Shown here: positions 1 through 12,060 of the stretch, piece after piece | Position numbering within the stretch: the first letter of the stretch is position 1 | Layout: each line of letters begins with the position of its first letter | Assembly: GCA_947652605.1 (NCBI GenBank) | Contig: OX393581.1 | Coordinates: forward strand, 47,453,924-47,517,923 | DNA from: Elmis aenea | Lineage: Eukaryota > Arthropoda > Insecta > Coleoptera > Elmidae | Length of the DNA stretch: 64,000 nt | Reading direction: 5' to 3' | Program-made: the position numbers and the translations under genes | The notes under the pieces: generated by a model | The model's input: only the letters and a program-made list of their open reading frames with translations | What the model was told of the DNA's origin: nothing | The model's database searches: none

Positions 1-780
1 AAAGATAATAGCAATAAATTCCCTTAATTTCTTCTTGAGACATAGCCCAAAGGCAAAACCTGGATGTTCATAGACGTGTTTTCGTAACTCATTTGTTTGC
101 AACATAATTAATTCATTTTCACGAACTTTTTTTTTAAGTTTAAAACACAGTGGTTTTTAATGGATAATTGCTAATTAATGTTATCATTCTCAACAAGCAA
201 TTAAATAATAATATCACTTAAAAATTGTTTACAATATAGGTAACAATTTTCACTGCATTTTACTCTGATAATAACCTAGCAATATACTGTTTTATGTTTC
301 TGAAATATTAAATAACAAATGAATAACAAGTACATATTTAAAGACATTTTAATTTTGCCTTTGGACTATATCTCGGAAATGGATTTAGATATTAAATTTT
401 TGTTCTCATTGCCAGCTTTCGGTCATAAATTTCAATCGATAAAATCCTGTTACTTATCTTGTTACTTCATTAGTTAACGAAATATCTACTACAATAGTGC
501 GATCCAAATCATTGTATAGCTCATAAAATGTAGCCTTAAATTTAAAAGAAACAAAAAAGGTATTTCGCTTATTAAAAAGTAAGCAGTTTGAAGCGATGTT
601 AATTAATAACGCCATGTGATAAAGGCTCTGCCCAACCTACAACAACCAAATTTCTAATTTCTAATGTTGATGTTAAGAAAGTTATAGTTGAAATTTGGGC
701 ACAATATGCACATTTGAGTTTAAATTAGAGACAAACAGCTTTGTTACTAATCAACTCTTTTTTTTTTAATCTACAGCCCA
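1..780. other. AT-rich non-coding stretch
   Basis: No coding signal, RNA gene or bounded repeat recognised on either strand. Confidence 0.4.
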
Positions 781-781
781 T

Positions 782-1163
782 TCAAAAAGTCTGCAACAAA
801 TAGGAAAAAAAATTATTGATTTCTCAGAAAATTTTATACTAAATAAAAGTTGGTGCATGGTCCTAAACTAATTTTAAATTAAAAAAAAAATAATAAAAAG
901 TCATAGGACACTGGATTTTAGCGATATTTGATATATTCGCTAACTTTTCTTTAAAAAGTTTTTTGTATCTTTTAAAATAAGAGCACTTTACTCTTGCGAA
1001 TATTTCAAAAATCGCTAAAATCTAGTGTCCTATGACTTTTCATTGAAACTTTTTTCCTCTCAAAATTAGTTATAGGCCATGCACCAACTTTTATCAAGAA
1101 TAAAATTTTCTGAGAAATAAATAATATATTTTTTTTCATTTGTTGCAGCGATTTCCAAATTCG
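782..1163. repeat. Foldback (large inverted repeat) element, ~380 bp
   Basis: Arms about 782-931 and 1002-1163 are inverted copies sharing, for example, AGTCATAGGACACTGGATTT and its complement near 1015-1038. A short spacer separates them. Autonomous family not recognised. Confidence 0.8.
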
Positions 1164-2524
1164 TCTGTGTTTTTCAATTTGAAACATATTTACACGAGTG
1201 TTCAGCCTAGTTATTCAGAAATTGGTGCATAGTCAGGCCAGAGCAGTTGTGCAAAACTATAAATTATCATCTAGGCGTACTTTCAATGCAATTTCCATTT
1301 TAATTATGAAAGCAAGTGCTATCTTGCGATCGACTATGCGGAATTACTGCTATAACAACTCCGCATTTTTATTTTAATTGGCATTTATTAATTTACAAAC
1401 ATGAAATACAAATACGGAAAAAGACTCGCAATTTAAATAAAAACATCAAAAGATTTGCCTCTGTATCAGGTACTAAAAACGATTACCATTTTGATGAATT
1501 GCGGAACACCGTTTCGACCCTATTAATCACATTCCGCAACAGCTGTAGTTAAGTTATTAAATTCCGCAAGCTATGCAATAATTTGTTCGGAAACTTTTGT
1601 AAAAAAGACTTTTGAAGGGTAAACAACAGAACTGAAGTTATTAGGAGAATTCCATATAATCGATGTATTTTTTCCGATAATTCGGCGACTAAAGATCTGC
1701 AAAATTCAATTACTACTGGGAATTAACTTATGAAACGGAAAAACTGTAGAAATAAGCTAAAAGCGACTAAAATACAAGTTACAGAAAATTATTAAATTAA
1801 GTTGTGTCCAGTGGCGTAGCTGGGGAGGGACGGTCCGCTTTTAGTCTACCCAAATACCCAAATTGGGTAAAAAATTAAAATCTCGGGGTAATGAAGGAAG
1901 TGCTGACACTAGCGCTAGTCCTAATGAAAAATTCACATTAAAAAAAAAGAATTCTTATCGAAGTTACAGGTAAGACGGGCTAGTCGGCCTGGCTACGCGG
2001 AAAACCCGCCCCCTTGTAACGACAGAAATTCCAAGTAATAAAATTTATGATAGCCTACCAACCATTCTATAAATTATGAAACATTCATGTATTTTAGGCA
2101 TTAAATTCCATGCAGTTTTAAACTCTGTTAAAGGGATTTTTCACTTCCGTTCTATTGCAAACATTTGGTTTGAGGTATAAATCCTTTCTATATTAACCAA
2201 TCGTCGCATAGCGATAACATTTGTCTAATTATTTGTAAATTGGGATGTACAATAATGTTAAGAGAACTTCCAAATCATAGGGTACCAAAAACAGTGTCTA
2301 ATGACGATTTTTCATTACCCGTAATGTGAATAAAATTATTGTGTGGAGGTTGTAAGTATGTGATAAAAATATTGGCCTAAGTGGGTGATAATTAGTGCAA
2401 TTTGACAGGTGTATAAAATCCTTTATCATTTATATTATGTATATTTGGAGTCGTGTCTAGGCTCTAAGCAAGGTGCCTTTGAGGAAATTCACAGTAATGT
2501 ATAGTGTTTAAGATTTTTCGATAG

Positions 2525-3350
2525 TTTTCATTTCTCGAGAAATAAGAAATAAATTTCTCATTTCTTGAGAATTCTCGAGTCTCGAGAATTCTCATATGAT
2601 AGATAAATTTACATTTGCCCGCTTAAATTCAGTTTAAAAAGTTATATAACAATGATTATCACTCTTTAATATCAAATTCATATATTTTACTTATTATTTT
2701 GACACATCTTGGATGGGCACGTGATAAATTAATTTTAAAATTCATCAGAAATTTATTTTTTATTTATTATTTATAACGTCAACACCTGGATTTCATTAAT
2801 AAGTAAGTATATTATTTTATAGAACATAATAACCGTAAGTGATTTTAATTAAACAATTTTATTCTAAACATTATGAATCACTTCAAAATTAAACATATAT
2901 AAACAAAATTAAATGTTTTCATTGTAGGTACAGATTTAAAATATTAAAAAAGAGCATCTAAGGTAATACTAGACAATCTATTTCTTTTTTTTTGTCACAC
3001 ACACTTGCTACGTCAACATGTAGGTACAGTTTAAATTTCTCGAGAAACTAGCACTTAGCCCGTCCTAGGACGGGAATATTGTATATCTTAAATTTAAACT
3101 ATTACTTTTTATAATACCGTTAGCTGCAAGTTAGACACTGTTATGTTACCGGTAAGTAAAAATTTACGGTTCATTAGACACAACTCAGTCGGTCAAATGA
3201 ACCCGTAGTAGTTTACTGCGTTACTATATTCATGCGTTACAGATAGACAGAGTCACACAGAGAGAGAGACAGAGTCAGGCAGGACTTTTATATATATTTA
3301 TAAGAAATCAAAAAAATTACTTTTTCTCGAGAAAGAATTCTCGAGAAGAA
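2525..3350. repeat. Cluster of CTCGAGAA/TTCTCGAG palindromes and a GA-rich tract
   Basis: TTCTCGAG or CTCGAGAA occurs repeatedly at 2532-2594, at 3037 and at 3325-3345, partly as perfect palindromes. From 3240 to 3300 a CAGATAGACAGAG... purine-rich tract leads to TTTTATATATATTT, the look of a retroposon or transposon tail. Family not identified. Confidence 0.4.
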
Positions 3351-3695
3351 ACACTAGTAATGTATTCTTTTTTTTTATGAAAACAAGCAACAAAAATATA
3401 AATTTAAAGCATCAACATCGTTTTTCCGTTTTTTTAAATTAAATTTTAGGCTGAAATATGGTGTTACTTTTTTGCAGTTTGTGTGAGTTTGATGTTTATA
3501 TTTTTTATATGTATGTGTTCCTTTACCTAAATAGAAACTATTAATGAAAGTTTTTATCCTTATTAAAAATAATTTCGTAGGGGTGCGGGCGATCTGATTA
3601 AAAAAAATAAACACCATTATATTTATGTTCTGCCATAAAGCTGTAATTTTGGATGATGGTAAAGTATTCTACATTCTCTAAATTTGCATTAAAAC

Positions 3696-5150
3696 CAGGG
3701 ATGGAAAACGTAACGTAACGATACCCGATAACGTTATAATAACGATTCAATTATAAGTTTTAATACAATAACGTAACGATATATTAATAACGTTATATAA
3801 CGTTATAATAACCGATAACGTTTCATTAAAAGTTATTTTGTATCGTTATTCTCTATAAATTAAATTTTTATATGGCCATCTTTTTATTTTCAGAAGATAT
3901 ATTTTGTTTATCTTTTGGAAATTAAAATGAAAATACAGTATCTCAACGTAATTTTGTACTATTTTCAAAATTTACATTTACAGATCCCAAAAATAATTTC
4001 AGAGTTACAAATGAAAATTATTTTTTCAACGTTATACAGGATGTTTCTTAAATAATGCGAAAAAATTCGGGAGGTCATTCCTCATCGAAAATTAAGCGGG
4101 TCTTTCATATAAATTTCTTTCCTTAGACGTCTACTTTCGGAGTTACACGCCCCTAAAGGGGAGCGGTAAAATTAGGTTTTTATTTTATTTCTAAAATTTG
4201 GATAATTGTAGGAGAATGATATTTGGTAGATGTTTTATACTTCTTAAAAGGTTTGGCAGACTTCAAGGAGTTCCCATAGTAATATTTTCAATCACCTCCC
4301 ACCTTCACAGGGAGCTAAAGTGCGACCCCTGTTGATTTTTTTTTTCATCAGAACTTTTTGATGGGTTAAAATTTTGCAATTTTCTTTTTTGAAAACCTGA
4401 TTTATTTAGATTTTTTTTTATTCATTAACTTTTCTCGTAAAACCTACAGTTTTTGAGTAAAAAATTATATGAGTAAACATGAACCATCAATTATTCCAAT
4501 ATAAAAACATTCATTTTGGTGGTTATTGTGGTTTGTTTATGTTCATATTGGGTAGAATTGACGGATGTAATTAATTTTGACGCTAAAATGCCCGTCAATT
4601 CTACCCAATATGAACATAAACATCATGTTCACTCATTTAATTGTTTACTCAAAAACTGTAGATATTACGAGAAAAGTTAAAAAATAAAAAAAAATCTAAA
4701 TAAATATAACTTTCAAAAAAAAAATTAAATTGCAAAATTTTAACTCATCAAAAAATTCTGATTAAAAACCAACAAAGGTCGCACTTTTCAGTGAAAATAT
4801 GACTATGGAAATAAGTACAAAACATATCAAATATCATTCTACATTTATCCAAATTTGAGAAATAAAATAAAAACCTAACAATACCAATCCGCTTTAGGGG
4901 GGTGTAACTCCGAAACAAAACGTCTAAGGAAAAAATTTTATATAAAAGACCCCCCTTAATTTTCGATAAGAAATCACCTCCCGAATGAATTAAGAAACAC
5001 CCTGTATATCATAATTTATGTAACGTTATATAACGTTATATAACATAACGATTCATTTTTTTAATGTTATTTATAACGTTATGTAACAAAAACAAATAAT
5101 AAATAACGTTATACAATAACGTAACGATTTAAAACGTTATTCCATCCCTG
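3696..5150. mobile_element. hAT-type element with CAGGGATGGAA ends and exact 8-bp duplication
   Basis: Termini are CAGGGATGGAA and TTCCATCCCTG, flanked on both sides by ATTAAAAC (3688-3695 and 5151-5158), an exact 8-bp target duplication. Subterminal zones (3700-3850, 5015-5140) are packed with AACGTTAT repeats in both orientations. It lies inside the older hAT at 1809-5331. No transposase remains. Confidence 0.88.
4034..5008. repeat. Foldback element with TACAGGRTGTTTCTTA ends
   Basis: Two arms of roughly 450 bp are inverted copies. They meet near 4550-4610, where GGTAGAATTGACGG faces CCGTCAATTCTACC. It is nested inside the hAT at 3696-5150. Partial relatives lie at 15170-15830, 23400-24360 and 53248-55012. 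Confidence 0.85.
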
Positions 5151-5339
5151 ATTAAAACACGTTTGAACATCTAAAATTAAAAAATATTCGCCTGGGGTGC
5201 ATTTTGTCTTTCCATTTTTTTTGTGTCGATCTCTGTTTGCTTTTGAAAAGATCGAGAGTTGGCAACCCCTATTTGGAAGGGCGGCAACTCAGTGACCGCC
5301 CCGGGCGGCACAAACTGTAACTACGCCGCTGCCTGTGTC

Positions 5340-6025
5340 ATATTTAATTCCGTCTCATTTAACCGTAGCAGCGGAGCCTGACTTTATAATATTTCAAGTA
5401 TTTCGTAATATAGTTTATTACATTTAACTTACATAATTATTTCAAATTAGTAACTTGCCGAAAATATTGCGATAATAAATTACGACGTGCGGGTACAAAA
5501 TACAATAATTAAGAGCGTAAAATTGAGACGGGATAACAATATTATTGGTGCAATTGCCGACGACCTCGTAATAACTTTAAGATTATGGAGATGCGAGAGA
5601 ATATCTCATATTGCGTCACGTATCTCGCGGGAAAGATGTTATGAACTTTTAATCTGATTACAACATTCTGCGTTTAGCATACGTTCGTTAACCTTAAGCG
5701 TACCATTATTAGAAGACAGTGGAACTACTGCTTAAACAGCTAATATTAAGTCTAAGCAGGTTGGAAATTGCGTTATATTATCTTAATTGAAGATTAGTCT
5801 TGTTTTGATCTAAAGATATAGAGATAAACATTGTTTGAATCGTTTGATATGGCGCTAGTTCTAAAATTGTTCCATAACGGTTGTAATGTCCATAAACGGA
5901 GTCCTAAAAATACTTTACGAAGGCAAATTGTTAAGTAATTTACTTAACTATGAAAAACAAAAGTGGAAGTTCCTATTTTAAATCGCAAGCTGTGACATTT
6001 ATAAACTTACAAACCTAATGGAGTT
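5340..6025. other. Intergenic stretch without recognised features
   Basis: No ORF with coding character, no bounded repeat seen. Confidence 0.35.
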
Positions 6026-6265
6026 TGATCTAATAGTTAATTACGTAACAAGACCGGAAAGTGGTACTTTACTGGACGAGCAGACAGTTTTTGGACGAGC
6101 CGGAAGCGAGTCCTGAAAGGATACGAGTCCAGTAAAGACACTTTACTGGTATGTTTCGTGCAATATTTTTTTTGCTTCCACCACTGACACCAAAATCACT
6201 ATCGTTACCATCCAAAATTAAATAATAACAACAAACTACAGGTGAAAAGTTGCTTGGTGGTATAA
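6026..6265 (-). repeat. Dispersed repeat, inverted relative of 63133-63372
   Basis: On the minus strand this matches 63133-63372 closely, for example GATTTTGGTGTCAGTGG and AAGTACCACTTTCCGGTCTT. Both copies keep a similar short reading frame containing DFGVSGG / HFGVSGG and CLY. Possibly part of a transposon gene; family unknown. Confidence 0.75.
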
Positions 6266-6309
6266 CGACAAAATTCACCTTTTCTCAGTGGGCTAAAGGG
6301 CGATTATAA

Positions 6310-7982
6310 AAATTTTATTCAAAAGCATTTTTCGCTTTAATAACAATTTTTTTTTATACAGAACAGTAATATAATAAATACCTACTTTAAATAATAAATA
6401 GTTAATAATTTACATTTTTATTTTTAGTTCAATGATGTTTTTGGAAGAAATGTATTTATTACAGGTCATTTTTATGTTTTATGTAATCAAAAAATTCTAC
6501 GCAGTTGATATTATAACGGCACTTGGTGTAAACGCAAGCTTGCAGTGTTTTACTCTCAATTTATTTATTTTTCTCATTGATACACATTTTATTTATGATA
6601 GAAAAGACCCTCTCAATAGTAGCGTTTGAACCCGGCAAACATTTTAAGTATACCTACTCTACAATTACCGATAGCTTTTTAAAATGTATTACATTTTCAA
6701 AGAAATGTTGACATATTGCAACCTATTTTTGTTCAACACTTGTTAAACATTGCTGCCATTCGTGTAATTTTTATTTGGATACAACATTTTTGAGACAAGT
6801 TTCATAAAAAAGATCACCTTTTATTTGTAATTTTGTTTTATTGGAAACAAAAAATATTGTTTTTTACTTTGGACCAAAAGGAATTTCATTTAAAAGGATC
6901 CGGCCAATTTTAGCCATTTCTTATAAACCATTATCCCACTGATTCAAATATGTAACCAGTACAAGTCTACTAAATTATTGCACACAATCGTTTAATGATT
7001 TTGTATTCTGGTAGTGATCTTTATCCAATCGTGAAATAAAATTTTACATTCATGGGTAGTTTATTTAAGTGTTGAGTGCGAAAATTATAGTGCCTGTGCA
7101 TATAAGCAGAAACTCAAGGACACCAAACTTTAGAATTTAAGCTTTTAGTTCTAAGAACTGAGAAATAAATTAATGGTTGGTTTCTTATAGACCAGTTTTA
7201 ATATTTCAGAACGCTACAAGCATAGATTAAAAAATAAATGAAAAAAAATGATTGGTAAAAACTTTTGTGTTTTACGTTCAGACAATAATTACAGTCCAGT
7301 TTTTTTTTACGGTAGGTAACAAAAGTTACCCACATTGAAATATTCTATAGGTAAAACAATTTTTAGAATGTGTTTATTAAAAGTTAAAACTTGACAATGA
7401 GGAAAACCATCTTTAGCGAAGGGGTCATTAAAAAAGGTTTTGAGAATTGTAGGACATTTCTCCTGCTTTAAAAAATATATTTTGGGAGGTGCAAACAGTT
7501 TTAAAATCCTTTACTAAGTCAGCAATTGAGTCAACCACCTAGCTACTAGGGTACAGTCTTTGATACTGTACATTTTTCATCACAAATTTCCTTAAAATTT
7601 TTAAAGTATGGATTTTTTACTATTATAACTTCAATATCAACTGGACTAAGTGGCATTTTTTTACCAACACAATTTTTCATGTGGCTGGCAATTTTTTTTC
7701 TTTACTGTATTTTTTTATTGCACCTAGCTACTTTAGCCAACCAGCAATATGTCTTTATGGTAGTTATACTTAAGTTAAGAGTTCACCCATTGGTGTCTTC
7801 TTTTTTCCCCTCTGTATTCTTGTTTTCAAGAGCTGGCAGAATAAACACCAATTAATTTATTTTCACTAATCTTTTTATATAATGGACAAAATTAAGTTTT
7901 CAAAAAAAAAAAAATTTAAAGAACATCGCGTTGAAATAAAGGATGGTCTATAATAAAGGACGTATGGTCACCGTACCTATAA
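6310..7982 (-). mobile_element. ~1.65-kb DNA-transposon-like repeat, copy A (inverted relative of 46370-47817)
   Basis: Aligned by eye to 46370-47817 in opposite orientation. Shared blocks include the ends (TATGGTCACCGTA near 7960-7976) and the segment around CTTTGATACTGTAC (7558-7571), which faces TTAGTATCAAAGACT near 46662. The mid-region at 6660-6790 also matches. Coding frames are decayed and I do not recognise a superfamily. Confidence 0.7.
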
Positions 7983-8562
7983 TTAAAGTGAATGGGCATT
8001 AATAGTAGCAATTAGGAGCTATAAATATTATAGTTCTATTTAGTTTTGTATTGTTTTATCTACTTTTTAATAAATAAAAGAAGATCCTGTTTTTTGTTTT
8101 AAATTTGGCAAGGATCGCAGTGGCAATGAAAGTCTGAAGCACATATCGGTCAAAGTCAATTTATTTTAGTTGTTTGATAAAAATGTTTTGATCCCTAACT
8201 CTTCAAACATCGCCAACTTGTAGTTTTGGTTTGAATGGCAGGAAGACACGGATCCAAACGATGGTGCTCAATAACGAACAACAATACACATTTCATAATT
8301 ATTTAAGAGTATTCTGGAATGCACGTACGTACCTTATCTCAAAGGAAACAGGTGCGTTAGTACGAGAGAAAGCGGGTCAAAAGAAATAAAATCGCTAAAC
8401 GTCCTTTCCTATCCTACCCACAAAATTATAGAGAGGTCAGTAGCCTATACCTCGGTGTTGCAATTTCACGTTATGGTCGAATAACGATATTTTACCTTCG
8501 ATTTTAGTTGCCCCAAAGTAGCGCTAAGTTTTTTGTTGCATAAAAAAAAAGTCGATTCTTAC

Positions 8563-9723
8563 CCTGGTCGGCGAGTTGATCTGAAGAAACGTTTCGATGC
8601 CAGCTCTAACTCGGTTTTTAACACCTCGCACCGTACCTTTTGAACTACGGATGGTCGAAGAACCGTCGCCGTTAAGGATATTTTTGTAGCCCGCGAATGT
8701 TTCATCGTCTTGCAACTTATTTAGGTTGATAATGTTCGACGCCTTGTCGATGTTGTTTTCATTTAAATGAAAATCGTAAAACCGATCGGTGTCGTACGTT
8801 AAACTGTTGAATATCGCCTCTTCCTTTTTCCTCTTTTGTTGTTCTTTGCGTTCCTCGTAAGTGCTTTCATTAACTAGCGCGGTTTTGAAGGACTCCTGTA
8901 CTATCGTTGGCTTGGGACTAAAAGAAGTGATGGTTGGAGCGAAGTTATCCTCTGGTTCTTGCGATTTTTCAGATAACCTTGCAGATCGTTGTCTAATATC
9001 TTGTAACAGAACGGAAGGCAGAAAAGAGTTATTGTCGGTATTATCCGGTCGTGTTTCATGTTCCACAGTGTTTTCTTGTATTGTAAGGGTCGTTGTCGCG
9101 ACAGCGAGGTCTTTGTCGTTAAGAGAGTCGTAACTAACATTGCTTTCATTGTCGTCACTATCAATTTCGGCTCCACTACTGATGGAACTTGATGTTCTCT
9201 TGTGTTGAGCGCCGTTAACGGTTATTGTAATTCCGGAATTTTTCTTCTTCGGCAACGGTGGAGGTGTACCGTCTAAATCGCTGCACGTACCTGAGTCAAG
9301 TGTATCACTTGGCGACACTTGACCGCTAGACATAACGTTGTTACAGTTGAACGGTTCGTAAATGAAGTAACCATTGGGATGGTCCGAGGGCTGTTTGTTA
9401 AAGTTCTCGGTCAGTACACCGCCTTGTATCATATCTGATTCAGAGTTAACGCTAATACGTATACACGGAGCCACGTCACACACAACACCCGCGGTTTCAC
9501 CCTTGCGCGTATCGGACTCTAGGGGGTTGATCCTGATCTTAACTACATGGTTGCCTCCGGTATTCACACAAGCAGAAGAGATCTGCGAATGGCCTCCATG
9601 GACTTCCGGGAATTTGTAGCTGAACACATCTGCAGCGGAGTTGCCGAGTACCGTTGCGGAAGCTGGAGGGGACCGGCGTGTCTTCGGAGGCAAAGGTGGA
9701 GGAGCGACTGCAATCTGCTCCAT
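8563..9723 (-). CDS. 5' coding exon of a glutaredoxin domain-containing cysteine-rich protein (GRXCR1 / CG31559-like)
   Basis: The minus-strand ATG at 9721-9723 (context ATAATGG, A at -3) opens 387 codons. They end at R387 and a splice donor reading AGG|GTAAGA, exon edge 8563; the frame then reads into intron and stops at 8524. Residues 8-14 are PPPLPPK and 153-160 PPPLPKKK, both SH3-ligand-like. The middle is Ser/Asp-rich and looks disordered. Residues about 290-302 are a charged Glu/Lys/Arg helix, and 361-376 read SKGTVRGVKNRVRAGI. That last block resembles the conserved KNGTVRGVK segment just upstream of the glutaredoxin domain in vertebrate GRXCR1, an actin-bundle/stereocilia protein. The call rests on this block and on the position of the exon end. 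The glutaredoxin fold and the C-terminal Cys-rich zinc-like module are not in this exon and I could not find them in 1-8500. GC content is well above the flanks. Family assignment is likely; the function in this insect is unknown. Confidence 0.75.
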
Positions 9724-10440
9724 TATCCTGATTTTTTTTAGAGCATTTAGTTATCGGATCGATTTAAGATAACCAACCGCCTTATCGTATGATTAATTGT
9801 AGTGCTCGGCGATAACAAACTCGATTATTACAGCTTCGCGCAGAAATATGTGTCGAAATAAGTGATCTGCAGAGCAGCTTTCGGAGCGTAATCTTAAAGC
9901 AAGCGCACTTTTACTTGGCAACTCAAAATACCCGCCGTGTTCTAGTTTTTACACAATACGAACAAGCTTGATAAGTCCGGCGTTTTCAACACATTTACAG
10001 TTAAATGGTAAGAAGTAATGGTGCATATAGATCGGGCTGCCAAGTGGCCGCGGTATAATTAACGTCACAACTCTTGAAGTAACTGTACGCGCGTGCTATA
10101 GACCGGCTGTTCGCGGACTGAGGAGGTCGTGCTACTTGTGCTGGCGTTGCAATCTCCGAGACCCTCCACAGGCTTTCTCAATGACACCGGACAATCTAGC
10201 AGTCTCACACTCTCACTAGACAATGCAATCGCTTCTTCTAGAAATACGTCCGCTCGATATGAACCTTTATGATAATCGCGATTGAAAATATCATCAGGCC
10301 CGTTATGGAACCGATCCGCGTTGTTTTAGCGCAAACTTCGAGAGCAATTTCGTTTTTGTCAGACATATGGCGCGCTTGTGCAATTAATACGGTAATAAAA
10401 TTCAGCGTTCACGGTCAAGAACGAGAAAAACCAAAGGATG
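9724..10440 (-). promoter_or_regulatory. Upstream/5' UTR region of the GRXCR-like gene
   Basis: This block upstream of the minus-strand ATG is richer in GC and CpG than the surrounding intergenic DNA and carries none of the window's recognisable repeats. It is the natural place for the promoter and 5' UTR of the gene whose first coding exon ends at 8563. I see no convincing TATA box and cannot fix the start site. The extent is drawn from base composition only. Confidence 0.35.
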
Positions 10441-10680
10441 ATTAAATGTTGCTGTTTCTATAATCTTTATTGCAAATGCAGCTTGTTTTTGTAATTGTCC
10501 GTTACAAATGCAATGTGTAATATGCGTTAATTACATGGGCCGATGAATCTTTAATAACTGAGTGGAAAATCGATTACAGCGTTACTACCGATATCATTTG
10601 CACGCTTTAAGTTTTGTTTTACAAAAAAAAAGGGAAAGTTGTAGTGCCAATTTGTAAATTGAAGCTGAAAAATTGAATTT

Positions 10681-10697
10681 TATATATATATATATAA
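10681..10697. repeat. (TA)n microsatellite
   Basis: A short uninterrupted TA run (ATATATATATATATA) in non-coding DNA. Confidence 0.7.
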
Positions 10698-10919
10698 CTA
10701 AAGTTTTATTTCAACCGTTATTACGTAAGCATCTAAAAAGTTTTAAGGATATTACAATAAATTGCTTCTGTTTCATTTCTAAATTCTTATAATTGTGTTG
10801 CTTATGTTATTTAATTAATCTAAAACCAGTTTAACTAATTTGAACAGTGCTGGAATTACTTTTCTAATAATTTTTACGTCAAGTAATTTAAAAAACACAT
10901 TTTTAACTCTTCAATTCCC

Positions 10920-11254
10920 GGTGTAACCTGCAGGTGACACATGTTACGATTTTTTTGAACATGTTTAAAAAAGTGTTTGTTCGCTTTTTCTTTGTCAATG
11001 TCTAGATTGATGTTTTGCGAGTTAGTCTAATTTTAATAACAACGTTATTTTGACGTAACAGTGAACCAATAATCTTACAATCACCGCGTATTAGTTTTAA
11101 AATGCTGTTTTAAAATTTTGTAAGTAATATTTTTTTTACTTTTTTACGTATTGATTAGATGTTATTCTATATTTTGATCAATTTTTTCAACTATGCAATT
11201 TGTTATAAGAGAAATAGGTACTCAAGTAAAGTGCATGTGTCACCTGAGGGTGAC
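10920..11254. mobile_element. Small MITE with TIR GTGTMACCYKCAGGTGACAC
   Basis: The left end reads GTGTAACCTGCAGGTGACAC (10921-10940). The inverted right end reads GTGTCACCTGAGGGTGACAC at about 11235-11254. The internal part is AT-rich and non-coding. Confidence 0.6.
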
Positions 11255-11306
11255 ACTGGCAGGGCCACCTTAAAGACGGGGCTGTGGGCTATAGCCCAGG
11301 GGTGCC

Positions 11307-12060
11307 AGCCTTTTGGGGCGACAAACTCACTGGAAACTGCTCTTATGGTAGAATTTTGGAGCGAAATATTAAAAATCATAGATAAAACTAATGTATCACT
11401 TTAAAAAGTTGTTACTGCAATAATTAAAAGCATTGTTGGATTCTGTGGAATTTTTTACTGTCAAAACGAAATACAGATTCATTTAACTTTAACATATCAG
11501 AAGGTATAAAACTGTTCGGATGCGGAAAGAACAGTACGACGAAAATACGTCAGCAAATGTTGAATTTGATGCCAATACCGAATTCCGCATAAATACATCT
11601 TATGTTATTATTGATAAACTTTTATCCAGAAGTACAAAAGAGAAAGTGTGCCTATAATGAAATTTACTCAAAATTTGACTTTCTAGTCAGAAAAATTTGA
11701 ATGAAGACACAATTAGAAAAAATGCTGCAGAGTTATGCAAGACATTTATGTTGACGATCTAGAAAATAATTTTTTTAAAGAATGCCCTTATTTTATACAC
11801 TTTTATTTATGTGAAGATAAAGAAAATATATCTACTGAGGAACTAAGTTTGAGGACAATAATTGATTCAAAAATTGAGTCTATATTTTCTAACGCGGTCA
11901 CAGCAATGCGCATTTTTTTAAGTATTGCCGCTACAAATTGCAGCGGTGAAACATCTTTTTCAGCAATTAAAAGAATAAAAAATTAATTACGTTCGTCTTT
12001 GGGTCAGTGCAAATTAAATGATTTATTTAATTTAAATGAATTTATTTTTTAAAATCCAGT
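11307..12060 (+). pseudogene. hAT transposase C-terminal remnant (ZMYM1-like)
   Basis: A hAT-like left end CAGGGGTGCCAGCC occurs at 11307. From about 11560 a decayed frame follows. The 83 codons at 11735-11986 include IFLSIAATNCSGETSFSAIK, the hAT C-terminal dimerisation motif (family form LTLPVTVASAERSFSKLK). After one in-frame stop the match continues as LRSSLGQCKLNDL. It is broken and not functional. Confidence 0.8.

Larger units (their letters stand above)
1809..5331. mobile_element. hAT-type element (CAGTGGCGTAG ends) containing further nested elements
   Basis: The left end CAGTGGCGTAGC and right end CTACGCCGCTG are inverted. Flanking octamers are GTTGTGTC (1801-1808) and CCTGTGTC (5332-5339), 6/8 identical, as expected for an aged hAT 8-bp duplication. 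No intact transposase frame is present. Confidence 0.7.

Noticed and set aside
1316..1552. 78-codon frame with several TTCCGCA motifs
   Set aside because: AT-rich composition and no recognisable protein motif.
8861..9741. Open frames on the plus strand opposite the GRXCR-like exon
   Set aside because: Shadows of the GC-richer minus-strand coding exon; no motifs.
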